Shown: positions 6,498 to 13,349 of the stretch, piece after piece
Layout of the letters: each line of letters begins with the position of its first letter
How positions within the stretch are numbered: the stretch's first letter is position 1
Assembly (NCBI GenBank): GCA_018714645.1
Contig: DVND01000082.1
Coordinates: 1-15,365 of the forward strand
From: Candidatus Avimonoglobus intestinipullorum
GTDB lineage: Bacteria > Bacillota > Clostridia > UBA1381
DNA: 15,365 bases
Direction of reading: 5' to 3'
Program-made: the position numbers and the translations under genes
Notes under the pieces: generated by a model
Told to the model about the DNA's origin: nothing
Database searches by the model: none
What the model saw: the letters and a program-made list of their open reading frames with translations, nothing else

Positions 6498-8177
6498 TTA
6501 TTTATCCATGGCAGATGCCGCCAGCGCCTCAAAGCAGTCCTGCAAAGCCCGGAGCTTCTCTTGGGCAGCCTCTTCCGTTTCCCCTTTGACGCAATAATAA
6601 AATTTACATTTCGGCTCCGTCCCCGAAGGCCGGACAGCTACCCAGCTCCCGTCCTCCAGCAGATACCGCAGTACATCGGATTTGGGGAAGGCTGCATCCT
6701 GCGGTTCCAGATAATCTTCTATTGCCCGGACATTAATACCGCCCGCTTCCTGTAAGGGATTATCCCGCAATTCCTGCATAATTGCCTGGATTTTCAAAAG
6801 CCCGTCCTTCCCTTCCAGTTCTATTGCATGCAGGCAATCCTTATAATAGCCATAGGTCTCATAAATCTCCAGCAGGACGTCGTAAAGCGTCTTGCCGCGG
6901 TTCTGATAATATGCCGCCATCTCGCAAAGCATCACGGCGGCCTGCACCGCATCCTTGTCCCGCACAAAATCGCCGATCAGATACCCCAGGCTTTCCTCAT
7001 ATCCAAAAATAAAGCTCCCGTCCCCCAGGGTTTGATGGGTTTGGATTTTATCGCCGATAAATTTAAAGCCCGTCAACGTTTTTTCTGTTTTGACGCCGTA
7101 GGACGCGGCGATTTCATCCCCCAGGCTGGAGGTCACAATGGTATTAATCAGCAACCCGTCCGCCGGGAGCGTCCCGCGCTCTTTTCTCCTGCGCAGGATG
7201 TATTGCAGCATGACGGCACCCGTCTGGTTCCCTGTCAGGCGCACATACCCGCCCTGATGCCGGATCGCCACACCGAGACGGTCGCAGTCGGGATCGGTGG
7301 TAATAGCCAGGTCTGCTGCAGCCTGCTCCGCTTTTTCCAAAGGAAGCGCAAATGCTTCCTCCGTTTCGGGGTTTGGGTTTTTGGTGTTTGAAAATGCCGG
7401 ATCAGGCGCACATTGTTCCTCCACCGGAAGCACCGCATACCCCAAATCGTCTAACATCCGCCGGATTGGGACGTTGCCGGTCCCGTGCTGCGGAGAAAAT
7501 ACAATTTTAATATTTTTTGGAATGTCCGGCTCAAACAAAATCCCCCGTACTTTTTGGTAGTAACGCTCGTCCACTTCTTTTCCAATTATCTCAATCCGCG
7601 CGCCGGCCTCTTCCAGCGGCAGGCAGGCGATATGTAATTCATCCTCCACCGCGTCAATATACCGGATGAGCTGATCTGTATACCGCGGCACAAGCTGGCA
7701 GCCCGTTTCGTCATACAGCTTGTATCCATTATATCGGGGCGGGTTATGGCTCGCCGTAATCATCACGCCGCCAAAGCACCGCAGCTCCCGCACGGCAAAG
7801 GAAAGCTCCGGCGTCGGCCTGAGGCTTTCAAACAAATACACCTTGATACCGTTTGCCGCCAGCACGCCCGCCGTGTTTTCCGCAAACTCCTTTGACCCCC
7901 ACCGGTTATCATAAGCGATGGCGACGCCTCTGTTTACGGCAGTATCGCCTTGCTGTTTGACAAAATCCGCATAGCCCTGCGTCGCCTTGCGGACAGTATA
8001 GATATTCATCCGGTTTGTCCCCGCGCCCAGCACGCCCCGCAGGCCGCCGGTCCCAAACTGCATGGAGCAGCGGAACCGGTCCTCTATCTCCCGCTCGTCT
8101 GTCAGCGCCAAAAGCTCTTTTTTCGTCGCTTCATCCGCGTATTTGACCCATCGTTCATATTGTTTTTTATAATCCAT
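6498..8177 (-). CDS. Alpha-D-phosphohexomutase (phosphoglucomutase / phosphomannomutase)
   Basis: A 559-residue enzyme of the phosphohexomutase superfamily. It interconverts hexose 1- and 6-phosphates via a phosphoserine, feeding glycogen, cell-wall and sugar-nucleotide synthesis. All four active-site loops are present: the phosphoserine loop TASHNPPRYNGYK (Ser143), the Mg loop TTDPDCDRLG (Asp295, 297, 299), the sugar-binding loop FGYEESLGYL (~391-400), and the phosphate-binding loop RPSGTEPK (~516-523). Length and loop style match the Bacillota PgcA-type alpha-phosphoglucomutases, but glucose versus mannose preference is not readable, so no symbol is given. ATG at 8175-8177 has GAGGAG upstream. 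It is preceded by a good promoter with a hairpin at the 5' end of the predicted transcript. The HD gene downstream on the same strand has its own promoter, so it is probably not in the same operon. Confidence 0.95.
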   Translation of the reverse strand: MDYKKQYERWVKYADEATKKELLALTDEREIEDRFRCSMQFGTGGLRGVLGAGTNRMNIYTVRKATQGYADFVKQQGDTAVNRGVAIAYDNRWGSKEFAENTAGVLAANGIKVYLFESLRPTPELSFAVRELRCFGGVMITASHNPPRYNGYKLYDETGCQLVPRYTDQLIRYIDAVEDELHIACLPLEEAGARIEIIGKEVDERYYQKVRGILFEPDIPKNIKIVFSPQHGTGNVPIRRMLDDLGYAVLPVEEQCAPDPAFSNTKNPNPETEEAFALPLEKAEQAAADLAITTDPDCDRLGVAIRHQGGYVRLTGNQTGAVMLQYILRRRKERGTLPADGLLINTIVTSSLGDEIAASYGVKTEKTLTGFKFIGDKIQTHQTLGDGSFIFGYEESLGYLIGDFVRDKDAVQAAVMLCEMAAYYQNRGKTLYDVLLEIYETYGYYKDCLHAIELEGKDGLLKIQAIMQELRDNPLQEAGGINVRAIEDYLEPQDAAFPKSDVLRYLLEDGSWVAVRPSGTEPKCKFYYCVKGETEEAAQEKLRALQDCFEALAASAMDK

Positions 8178-8195
8178 ATTATGCTCCTCACATGG

Positions 8196-8214
8196 ACAGG
8201 CTTCGCATGCCTGT
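8196..8214 (-). other. Stem-loop at the 5' end of the phosphohexomutase transcript
   Basis: Six-bp stem ACAGGC / GCCTGT with a seven-base loop, starting only a few bases after the transcription start predicted near 8218. On the minus strand it lies at the very 5' end of the mRNA, where a hairpin can protect against decay. Read on the plus strand it is followed by TTTT and looks like a weak terminator, but no plus-strand gene runs into it. Confidence 0.45.
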
Positions 8215-8224
8215 TTTTCTGTTT

Positions 8225-8253
8225 ATTTTATCACAATCCAGTCCGTTTATCAA
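8225..8253 (-). promoter_or_regulatory. Predicted promoter of the phosphohexomutase gene
   Basis: Minus-strand TTGATA (8248-8253), 17-base spacer and TAAAAT (8225-8230). Spacing and -10 region (TGATAAAATAA) are the same as in the ilvB promoter. Confidence 0.72.
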
Positions 8254-8441
8254 GTTTTGGAAAAAACGAAATAAAAAACAGAAAGCATTACAACTCCCCT
8301 AATATCTCTTCGCAAATCTAATGCTGAACAATATTAAGATCCCTCCACGTCCCCGTACAATACTGAATAAAAATAAATAAGATCACAAAAAACTTTTTTA
8401 CCAAATACGCGCCCTTTTTTATAATTTAATGGGTTTGTTAT
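8254..8441. other. A/T-rich intergenic spacer after the phn operon
   Basis: No gene, RNA or strong terminator was recognised here. It separates the last gene of the C-P lyase operon from the phosphohexomutase promoter. Several A and T runs occur around 8385-8425, but I could not form a convincing GC stem before any of them, so the site where the phn transcript ends is not identified. Confidence 0.5.
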
Positions 8442-8882
8442 TCAAGTATCAAGCCGTTTCATCTCCACCAACGCTTTATTGCGGTAAACTAAATCTGTTC
8501 TTTTGGAAAATCCTTGTTTTTCCCAAAATCGATTTCCGGCCTCATTTTGCGCAAACGCCACCAGCGCCACCTTCGTGATTCCGATTTGCTGTAATTCCTC
8601 TATTGCCCTCTGAAGCAAAACTGTGCCAATTCCCTGCTTTTGAAACTTTGGTGCCACTGCCGTATGATAAATGTATCCTCTCCGTCCATCATTTCCGGCC
8701 ATGATTGCCCCGATGATTGTTCCGTCTTTTTCGGCAACAAAGCAAGTTTGGGGATTACGCGCCAAAAAACGGTAAATTCCTTCTTTTGAATCATCTATAT
8801 CATTGAGCCCCATGCCTTTGCAAGACGTCCAAAGGCTATATAAGCCCGCATAGTCGTGCCCTGCCATCCTTCTAATGATCAT
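8442..8882 (-). CDS. GNAT family N-acetyltransferase, last gene of the phn operon
   Basis: A 146-residue single-domain GNAT acetyltransferase. The acetyl-CoA pyrophosphate-binding motif A is clear: YIYHTAVAPKF then QKQGIGTVLL (residues 81-90). Motif B follows (ALVAFAQNEAGNRFWEKQGF), where the Asn and Trp/Phe positions are typical. The start ATG (8880-8882) overlaps the end of the PHP gene by 11 bp; a longer open frame upstream is only the shadow of that gene. Translation is therefore probably coupled to it. Its place at the end of a C-P lyase operon suggests a role like PhnO, which N-acetylates aminoalkylphosphonates. However, the sequence looks like the generic YpeA/RimI-type group rather than E. 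coli PhnO, so the substrate is an inference. It appears more A/T-rich than the genes around it. Confidence 0.85.
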   Translation of the reverse strand: MIIRRMAGHDYAGLYSLWTSCKGMGLNDIDDSKEGIYRFLARNPQTCFVAEKDGTIIGAIMAGNDGRRGYIYHTAVAPKFQKQGIGTVLLQRAIEELQQIGITKVALVAFAQNEAGNRFWEKQGFSKRTDLVYRNKALVEMKRLDT

Positions 8883-9723
8883 TGAACGCTTCACCAACCT
8901 TTTTTCTTTCCGGGAATGGAAAATCTTCCACGCCATACTCCCCCAGCTGTTCCCCTTCTCCATACTTGCCGTGAAAGTCCGACCCCCCCGTAACAACAAG
9001 ACCGTATTTTTTCGCCAATTCCAGACAGCGTGCGGTGTCATGCGCATTGTGTTTCGGGTGAAATGCCTCGATCCCTTGCAATCCAACAGCCACAAGCTGC
9101 GGCACTTCATCAAAATTCCCGTACTGACCCGGATGCGCCAAAACTGCTATTCCTCCAGATGCAACGATACACTGCACAGCCTCCACCGGTTTTGCTGTCG
9201 AAAAAGACAGTGCCGCGATACCCGGCGTACCGTCTGCCTGTTTTTTAAAAAGATTGCGATAAAGCGGACCGTAAAGCTCTGTACACAAACCGGACGCAAT
9301 CAAAATCTGCATAATATATTGTTTGCACACATCTCCGCCCGGCCCCGCCAAAGCCTGAACCCGTTCTTCCGTTACCGGATAGCCTGCGCGTTGCAACGTT
9401 TTTGCACAATCCAAGACCGCACGGTTCCGGTCCAAGCGAAACGGACGGCAAAATGCCTCCACTGCGTTCTGCCGGTCTTCCGGTATGGCATATCCGAGCA
9501 AATGCAGCTGCCGGCCGTCCCGTTGTGTGCAGCTTATTTCAATCCCTCCATAGACCGGCAGCCCCAGTTCTTTCCCTGCTTCCTTCAGTTCCTGCAGCCC
9601 GGCTAATGTATCATGATCGGTCAGTGCAATTGCAGAGAGCCCCTTTTGTATGGCGCTCTGCACCAATTCACGCGGGGAATGCTCCCCATCTGACCAATGG
9701 GAATGGATATGAAGATCCATCAT
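8872..9723 (-). CDS. PHP-domain phosphoesterase, probable phosphoribosyl 1,2-cyclic phosphate phosphodiesterase (PhnPP-like)
   Basis: A 283-residue polymerase-and-histidinol-phosphatase (PHP) family enzyme. The metal ligands are in order: LHIHSHWSDGEHS (His5, His7, Asp12), ALTDHDTLAG (His37), GGIEISC (Glu62), VLAHPGQY (His197), IEAFHPKHN (His222) and GGSDFHG (Asp249, His251). In Eggerthella lenta a PHP enzyme (Elen0235) is known to take the cyclic product of PhnJ, 5-phosphoribosyl 1,2-cyclic phosphate, in two steps to ribose-5-phosphate and phosphate. The position of this gene 16 bp after phnL, with no phnP or phnN in the window, makes that the best functional call. The closely related nucleoside 3',5'-bisphosphate/RNase AM-type activity is the alternative. 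ATG at 9721-9723 is chosen; the frame upstream lies inside phnL. It overlaps the GNAT gene. Confidence 0.85.
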   Translation of the reverse strand: MMDLHIHSHWSDGEHSPRELVQSAIQKGLSAIALTDHDTLAGLQELKEAGKELGLPVYGGIEISCTQRDGRQLHLLGYAIPEDRQNAVEAFCRPFRLDRNRAVLDCAKTLQRAGYPVTEERVQALAGPGGDVCKQYIMQILIASGLCTELYGPLYRNLFKKQADGTPGIAALSFSTAKPVEAVQCIVASGGIAVLAHPGQYGNFDEVPQLVAVGLQGIEAFHPKHNAHDTARCLELAKKYGLVVTGGSDFHGKYGEGEQLGEYGVEDFPFPERKKVGEAFNDH

Positions 9724-9739
9724 ACGGCGCACCCCCTCT

Positions 9740-10480
9740 TTATAGAAATTCTGCCAATGCTTCTGAAGCATACTCCATTTTGTAGTCCTTGGGCACCATT
9801 TTTCTCTCCCGCATCTCGTACCGCCAGTCAGCCAATGTTTGTATGGCGATTTCATCGTGGAATACGCCCACCATAGCAGTCCCTTCCTGTTTTAGACTGA
9901 GAATCATATCCATTACCCACTCTTTGCTGTGTGCATCCAGTGATGCCGTTGGTTCGTCTAACAAAAGCAGGCGGGGTTTCGTGATAAGCGCATTTGCAAT
10001 GTTGAGCCGCTGCTTCTCTCCGCCGCTGAAGGTAGAAGGGTACATATCCCAGAGATTCGGCGCTATTCCCACTTTTTCAAGATATTCAGCGGCATGTTCT
10101 CTGGCGATTTGGGCCTCTACCCCGCGTCCGGTCTGCGTATTCGTTAAAATATCTATAGCTGAAACACGCGGAATTACGCTGAAAAATTGAGAAACATAGC
10201 CGATCTCCGTTTCACGCAGATGAATAATCTCCCACGGCTCCGCAGTTGCTAAATCTATAGTACTGCCGTCTGCACAGGTGCAGTATACATGTCCGCCTGT
10301 GGGCATGTACGTCCGGTATATACATTTAAGCAGCGAGGATTTCCCGCAGCCGCTTGGGCCGGTAATTGCCACCAGCTTACCCGGTTCTACAGAAAAATTT
10401 ATGTTGTCAAATCCATATATTTCCGCATCTGAACGGATATGCATAATAAAATTTTTTGATAAATTACAGATCTGTAACAT
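9740..10480 (-). CDS. phnL: C-P lyase ABC-type ATPase subunit PhnL
   Basis: A 246-residue ABC ATPase, near the ~226-residue E. coli protein. It has Walker A GPSGCGKSSLL (41-51), a Q-loop in IGYVSQFFSVIPRVSA, signature FSGGEKQRLN (151-160), Walker B LLLLDEPTASLD (171-182) and the switch His in VFHDE (208). The QFFSVIPRVSA stretch and short linker are typical of PhnL rather than of transporter ATPases. PhnL is needed with PhnG, H, I, J, K and M in vivo; with PhnI it promotes attack of the phosphonate on ATP to release adenine and form ribose-1-phosphonate-5-triphosphate. ATG at 10478-10480 follows GGAGG with suitable spacing, and this site lies inside the end of the preceding monophosphatase gene (17-bp overlap). 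The longer open frame upstream is a shadow. Confidence 0.93.
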   Translation of the reverse strand: MLQICNLSKNFIMHIRSDAEIYGFDNINFSVEPGKLVAITGPSGCGKSSLLKCIYRTYMPTGGHVYCTCADGSTIDLATAEPWEIIHLRETEIGYVSQFFSVIPRVSAIDILTNTQTGRGVEAQIAREHAAEYLEKVGIAPNLWDMYPSTFSGGEKQRLNIANALITKPRLLLLDEPTASLDAHSKEWVMDMILSLKQEGTAMVGVFHDEIAIQTLADWRYEMRERKMVPKDYKMEYASEALAEFL

Positions 10481-11267
10481 GGAACGTATCTCCTCCATTT
10501 TCATTAAGTTTGCGGCGTATCTCACGCGGGAAAAAAGGAACGCACTGCTGATAAAGAAGAGGGGAGCGGTATGCGCAGACAAAGTAATTCCCACCCGAAA
10601 GCGCAGCCACCGCCATACTGCAGCCGCGGCTGTGCAAAATGGCATATGCCGCCGCAAAATCCCATAGCTTTAAATGGGAATTGACATAGACGCCCGCCTG
10701 TTCGTCGGCAATGCCGCACAGTTCAAGCGAGGCACAACCCAGATAACGCACCCCACGGAACTGTTCTGCCAGAGCATACGGATCCGCCCCCTGACAGGTA
10801 AAATCCCGCATGGTCTTAAAACCAATATGTAAAATGCCTTCCTGTGCAGTTTCCCGGCAATCAGACGGAGTGCATGCCGCCGCGGCATCTCCCTCGTACA
10901 GCCGCTCCTGCTCCACATCCAGGACAAGGCCATACACCGGCCGTCCCTCGCACAACAATGCGGCAGAAATCGCATAGTTCTTGCCAAACTGGCAATAATT
11001 GGTCGTTCCGTCAATGGGATCAATCACCCATTGCCACCGGGAAGCCCCCGCATGGCACATCCCTTCCTCACCGACAATGCTGTGTTCGGGATACCGTTGC
11101 AGAATCTGGCGGCATAAATATTGCTGTACCCACAGATCGTGGTCCGTCACAATGTCACTGTGCCCCGTCTTTTCCCGAACGAAGAACACACTCCGGCGGC
11201 GCTTTTGACGCAGCTGATCGCCGCAGTCCATCACCAATTTCTTTGCAAAATCACATATATCAGTCAT
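10464..11267 (-). CDS. Inositol monophosphatase family protein inside the phn operon
   Basis: A 267-residue Li+/Mg2+-dependent phosphomonoesterase of the inositol monophosphatase/CysQ/FBPase fold. Metal ligands are visible: IVGEEG (Glu67-68), the signature WVIDPIDGTTNY (Asp83, Asp86) and KLWDFAAAYAI (Asp203). Family substrates include inositol phosphates, 3'-phosphoadenosine phosphate and sugar phosphates. The specificity is unknown here. The start ATG (11265-11267) overlaps the phnM stop by 8 bp, and its end overlaps phnL by 17 bp. It is thus physically and translationally embedded between two C-P lyase genes, a place where E. coli has nothing. A role on a pathway intermediate (a ribose bisphosphate) or on a phosphorylated phosphonate substrate is inferred from position only. 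An in-frame ATG further upstream (11288) lies inside phnM and is not preferred. Confidence 0.9.
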   Translation of the reverse strand: MTDICDFAKKLVMDCGDQLRQKRRRSVFFVREKTGHSDIVTDHDLWVQQYLCRQILQRYPEHSIVGEEGMCHAGASRWQWVIDPIDGTTNYCQFGKNYAISAALLCEGRPVYGLVLDVEQERLYEGDAAAACTPSDCRETAQEGILHIGFKTMRDFTCQGADPYALAEQFRGVRYLGCASLELCGIADEQAGVYVNSHLKLWDFAAAYAILHSRGCSMAVAALSGGNYFVCAYRSPLLYQQCVPFFPREIRRKLNENGGDTFHVTDL

Positions 11268-12495
11268 AACGCGCCCCATCTTCCCCAATAAAATCGTTGC
11301 GGTAATGGATTTTAGTTACTTCCTCACCATTGATAAAGACAGACAGGATCACCGGCACGGCGCCTTTCTTACTAACCAAAAGCAAGTCTGCGTACTTTCC
11401 CGGCTCAATTGAGCCCAAACGGCCGCTCAGGCCGACTGCCTTAGCCGGATTGTATGTCGCCATATTGACAGCATCAGGAAGCGTAAGCACGCCTCGTTCA
11501 TGCAGCTGAAACACGGCGTGCAGAATAGCAGCCGGGAAATAATCCGATACTAAAATATCTGCACAGCCATTCTGGATCGCCTCCAAAGCGGACAGGTTAT
11601 TGGAGTGGGACCGTCCCATCAAGACATTGGTTGCGCCCACCACCACTTGCATTCCGCGGCGATGCGCCTCCTTTGCAACGGCAAGCTCTACCGGAAATTC
11701 GCATATGCTGGCGTGCAGCTTCTGTGTGACATAATCAAGTTTTTCTATGCTGTCGTCATCGTGCGAGGCAATGGGGATGCCCGCTTGCGCAGCCATATCC
11801 GCCGCCCGCGTCATCTGCTCTGCTGTAATCTTTGCCCGGCTCATTCTTGCGGAAAGAATTTCCTCTTTTTCCGCATCATTTTGCTGCGGGGACAATACAT
11901 GATTTTTGAACAGTTCTAAATCCCGATACTGCCCTTGCCCGGGGGTGTGATCCATGAAAGAGAGCAGCTGCATATCCCCGTTGCGGATAAAATCAAGCAC
12001 CATATCGTAACCGTTGGTATTTGTAATGTCATAGCGGCAGTGAAACCGGTGCCTGATAAGATGATCTCCCTCATGAAAGGTACGGATGAGCCCTACCAGC
12101 CGTTTCAGGTTTTCCGGTGTGCGCACCATCCCTTTTTTAAATAAATTCTGGTCATTTTTTATTCCAAGGTCAAGCACAGATAAGGAGTGGTACATGGTGG
12201 TGATACCTTGGTTCACCGGTTGTTTTTCCTGTTCCCGCATCGCAAGCTCAAAATCTATCATGCTTTGCGGCCGGGGTTGGATGACCGTTTCTATATTGTC
12301 GGAATGGATGTCGATAAATCCGGGCATAAGATAAGCCCCTGCGGCATCGATTTGTTTTGCCTGTGTGAACCTTTCCGCAAAATCCGGATTCTCAGAAATT
12401 TCCCCGATTTGATGCCCCTGTATCAATACAGAAGCGGAACCTAACACGCGGTCTTTTAAGACCACGGCTGCATTTTTAATCAAAATATCCTGCAT
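11260..12495 (-). CDS. phnM: Alpha-D-ribose 1-methylphosphonate 5-triphosphate diphosphatase PhnM
   Basis: A 411-residue amidohydrolase-fold enzyme. PhnM removes pyrophosphate from ribose-1-phosphonate-5-triphosphate to give the 5-phosphate that PhnJ cleaves. The N-terminal part has the usual small beta-barrel segment, then MPGFIDIHSDNIE (His64 in the metal-binding HxD/N motif). Later blocks are diagnostic for PhnM: LSFMDHTPGQGQYRD, PIASHDDDS, a metal-site region around VGATNVLMGRSHSNN, and ADILVSDYFP. The C-terminus returns to the barrel (GLSGRLGSIEPGKYADLLLV). It is somewhat longer than E. coli PhnM (378). ATG at 12493-12495 has GGAG upstream. It follows phnK by 17 bp and overlaps the monophosphatase gene, so it is within one operon. 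Its order before phnL, with a gene between, differs from phnKLM in E. coli. Confidence 0.95.
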   Translation of the reverse strand: MQDILIKNAAVVLKDRVLGSASVLIQGHQIGEISENPDFAERFTQAKQIDAAGAYLMPGFIDIHSDNIETVIQPRPQSMIDFELAMREQEKQPVNQGITTMYHSLSVLDLGIKNDQNLFKKGMVRTPENLKRLVGLIRTFHEGDHLIRHRFHCRYDITNTNGYDMVLDFIRNGDMQLLSFMDHTPGQGQYRDLELFKNHVLSPQQNDAEKEEILSARMSRAKITAEQMTRAADMAAQAGIPIASHDDDSIEKLDYVTQKLHASICEFPVELAVAKEAHRRGMQVVVGATNVLMGRSHSNNLSALEAIQNGCADILVSDYFPAAILHAVFQLHERGVLTLPDAVNMATYNPAKAVGLSGRLGSIEPGKYADLLLVSKKGAVPVILSVFINGEEVTKIHYRNDFIGEDGARYD

Positions 12496-12512
12496 AAATA
12501 TATTCTCCTATT

Positions 12513-13349
12513 TTAAAGTAGCGAACTAACAAGCGTCTGGGTATACGCATGAAGGGGATCCTCCAAAATCTGATCAGTCAAACCCTCTTCGACTACCCTG
12601 CCGCCCAACATGACCATGGTGCGGTCGGACATCATACGGATAACCGCCAGGTCATGGCTGACCACCATCATCGCAATCCCTAACTCCTTTTGGATGGACC
12701 GGATTAAATCAAGCACCTTTGCCTGGACGCTCAAATCAAGCCCGGTGGTCACTTCGTCAAGCAGCAAAATAGGCGGATTGTTGGCAATTGCCTTTGAAAT
12801 CTGGACGCGCTGCTGCATCCCCCCGGAAAACACCCGGGGCTGTTCCTTCAGCCGTTCCGTGGGGATTTCCACGTGCTGCAAAAGTTCCTTACAGCGTTCT
12901 ATCATGCTGTCAGCATTCCGGTTACCGGCTGCAATCAGTTTTTCCGCCACGTTTGCCCCAGAGGAAAGCTTCATGCGGAGCCCCAGCATCGGGTTTTGAT
13001 ATACCATACCCATAAGATGGTTGCGCAGGTAGCGTTTTTGCTGACTGCTTACCTCCAAAAAATTAGTCTTTCCATCTTCATAAAGAGAAAGAAAAGCCTC
13101 GCCGGAAGTCGCCGGCTGATCGAAATAAAGGGTTCTTAGCAAGGTGCTTTTCCCGGAGCCGGATTCCCCGACAATTCCCAAAATTTCACCCGGATAAAGC
13201 TGAAAATTCACATCGCGTACCGCCCAGATGGTATGGCAAATCGGGCACCGGCCTTTTTTCAAATCGGTTTGGCTGCGGCAATAATCGCAGCCGTCGCCAA
13301 ACCGAACGGTAATATGCTTTCCTTCCATAACAGGGAATTTTTTGTTCAT
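12513..13349 (-). CDS. phnK: C-P lyase ATPase subunit PhnK with a four-cysteine N-terminal insertion
   Basis: A 278-residue ABC ATPase that in E. coli docks on the C-P lyase core complex at PhnJ. Motifs: Walker A GESGSGKST (61-69), Q-loop MVYQNPMLGLRM, signature FSGGMQQRVQ, Walker B ILLLDE followed by VTTGLD (Val where DEP is usual), and switch His in VVSHDL. The C-terminal LEDPLHAYTQTLVSSLL is typical of PhnK. It is about 26 residues longer than E. coli PhnK because of an N-terminal insertion with C-X2-C-X10-C-X2-C (Cys21, 24, 35, 38), a zinc-ribbon-like or cluster-binding knuckle absent from the E. coli protein. ATG at 13347-13349 overlaps the phnJ stop as ATGA and is preceded by AAAGGAGA. 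A longer open frame upstream is a shadow of phnJ. Confidence 0.94.
   Translation of the reverse strand: MNKKFPVMEGKHITVRFGDGCDYCRSQTDLKKGRCPICHTIWAVRDVNFQLYPGEILGIVGESGSGKSTLLRTLYFDQPATSGEAFLSLYEDGKTNFLEVSSQQKRYLRNHLMGMVYQNPMLGLRMKLSSGANVAEKLIAAGNRNADSMIERCKELLQHVEIPTERLKEQPRVFSGGMQQRVQISKAIANNPPILLLDEVTTGLDLSVQAKVLDLIRSIQKELGIAMMVVSHDLAVIRMMSDRTMVMLGGRVVEEGLTDQILEDPLHAYTQTLVSSLL

Noticed and set aside
8196..8218. Plus-strand terminator
   Set aside because: The stem is short and no plus-strand gene precedes it; a 5'-end mRNA hairpin of the minus-strand gene explains it better.
8442..8882. Firm assignment of the GNAT as PhnO
   Set aside because: Position fits but the sequence does not show the E. 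coli PhnO blocks, so only a family call is made.
8883..9113. Longer N-terminus for the GNAT protein
   Set aside because: The extra 77 codons overlap the PHP gene in another frame and resemble no GNAT N-terminus; the internal ATG at 8882 starts a normal-length domain.
8872..9723. PHP-domain gene as PhnP
   Set aside because: PhnP is a metallo-beta-lactamase-fold enzyme with HxHxDH; this protein has the PHP motif set instead.
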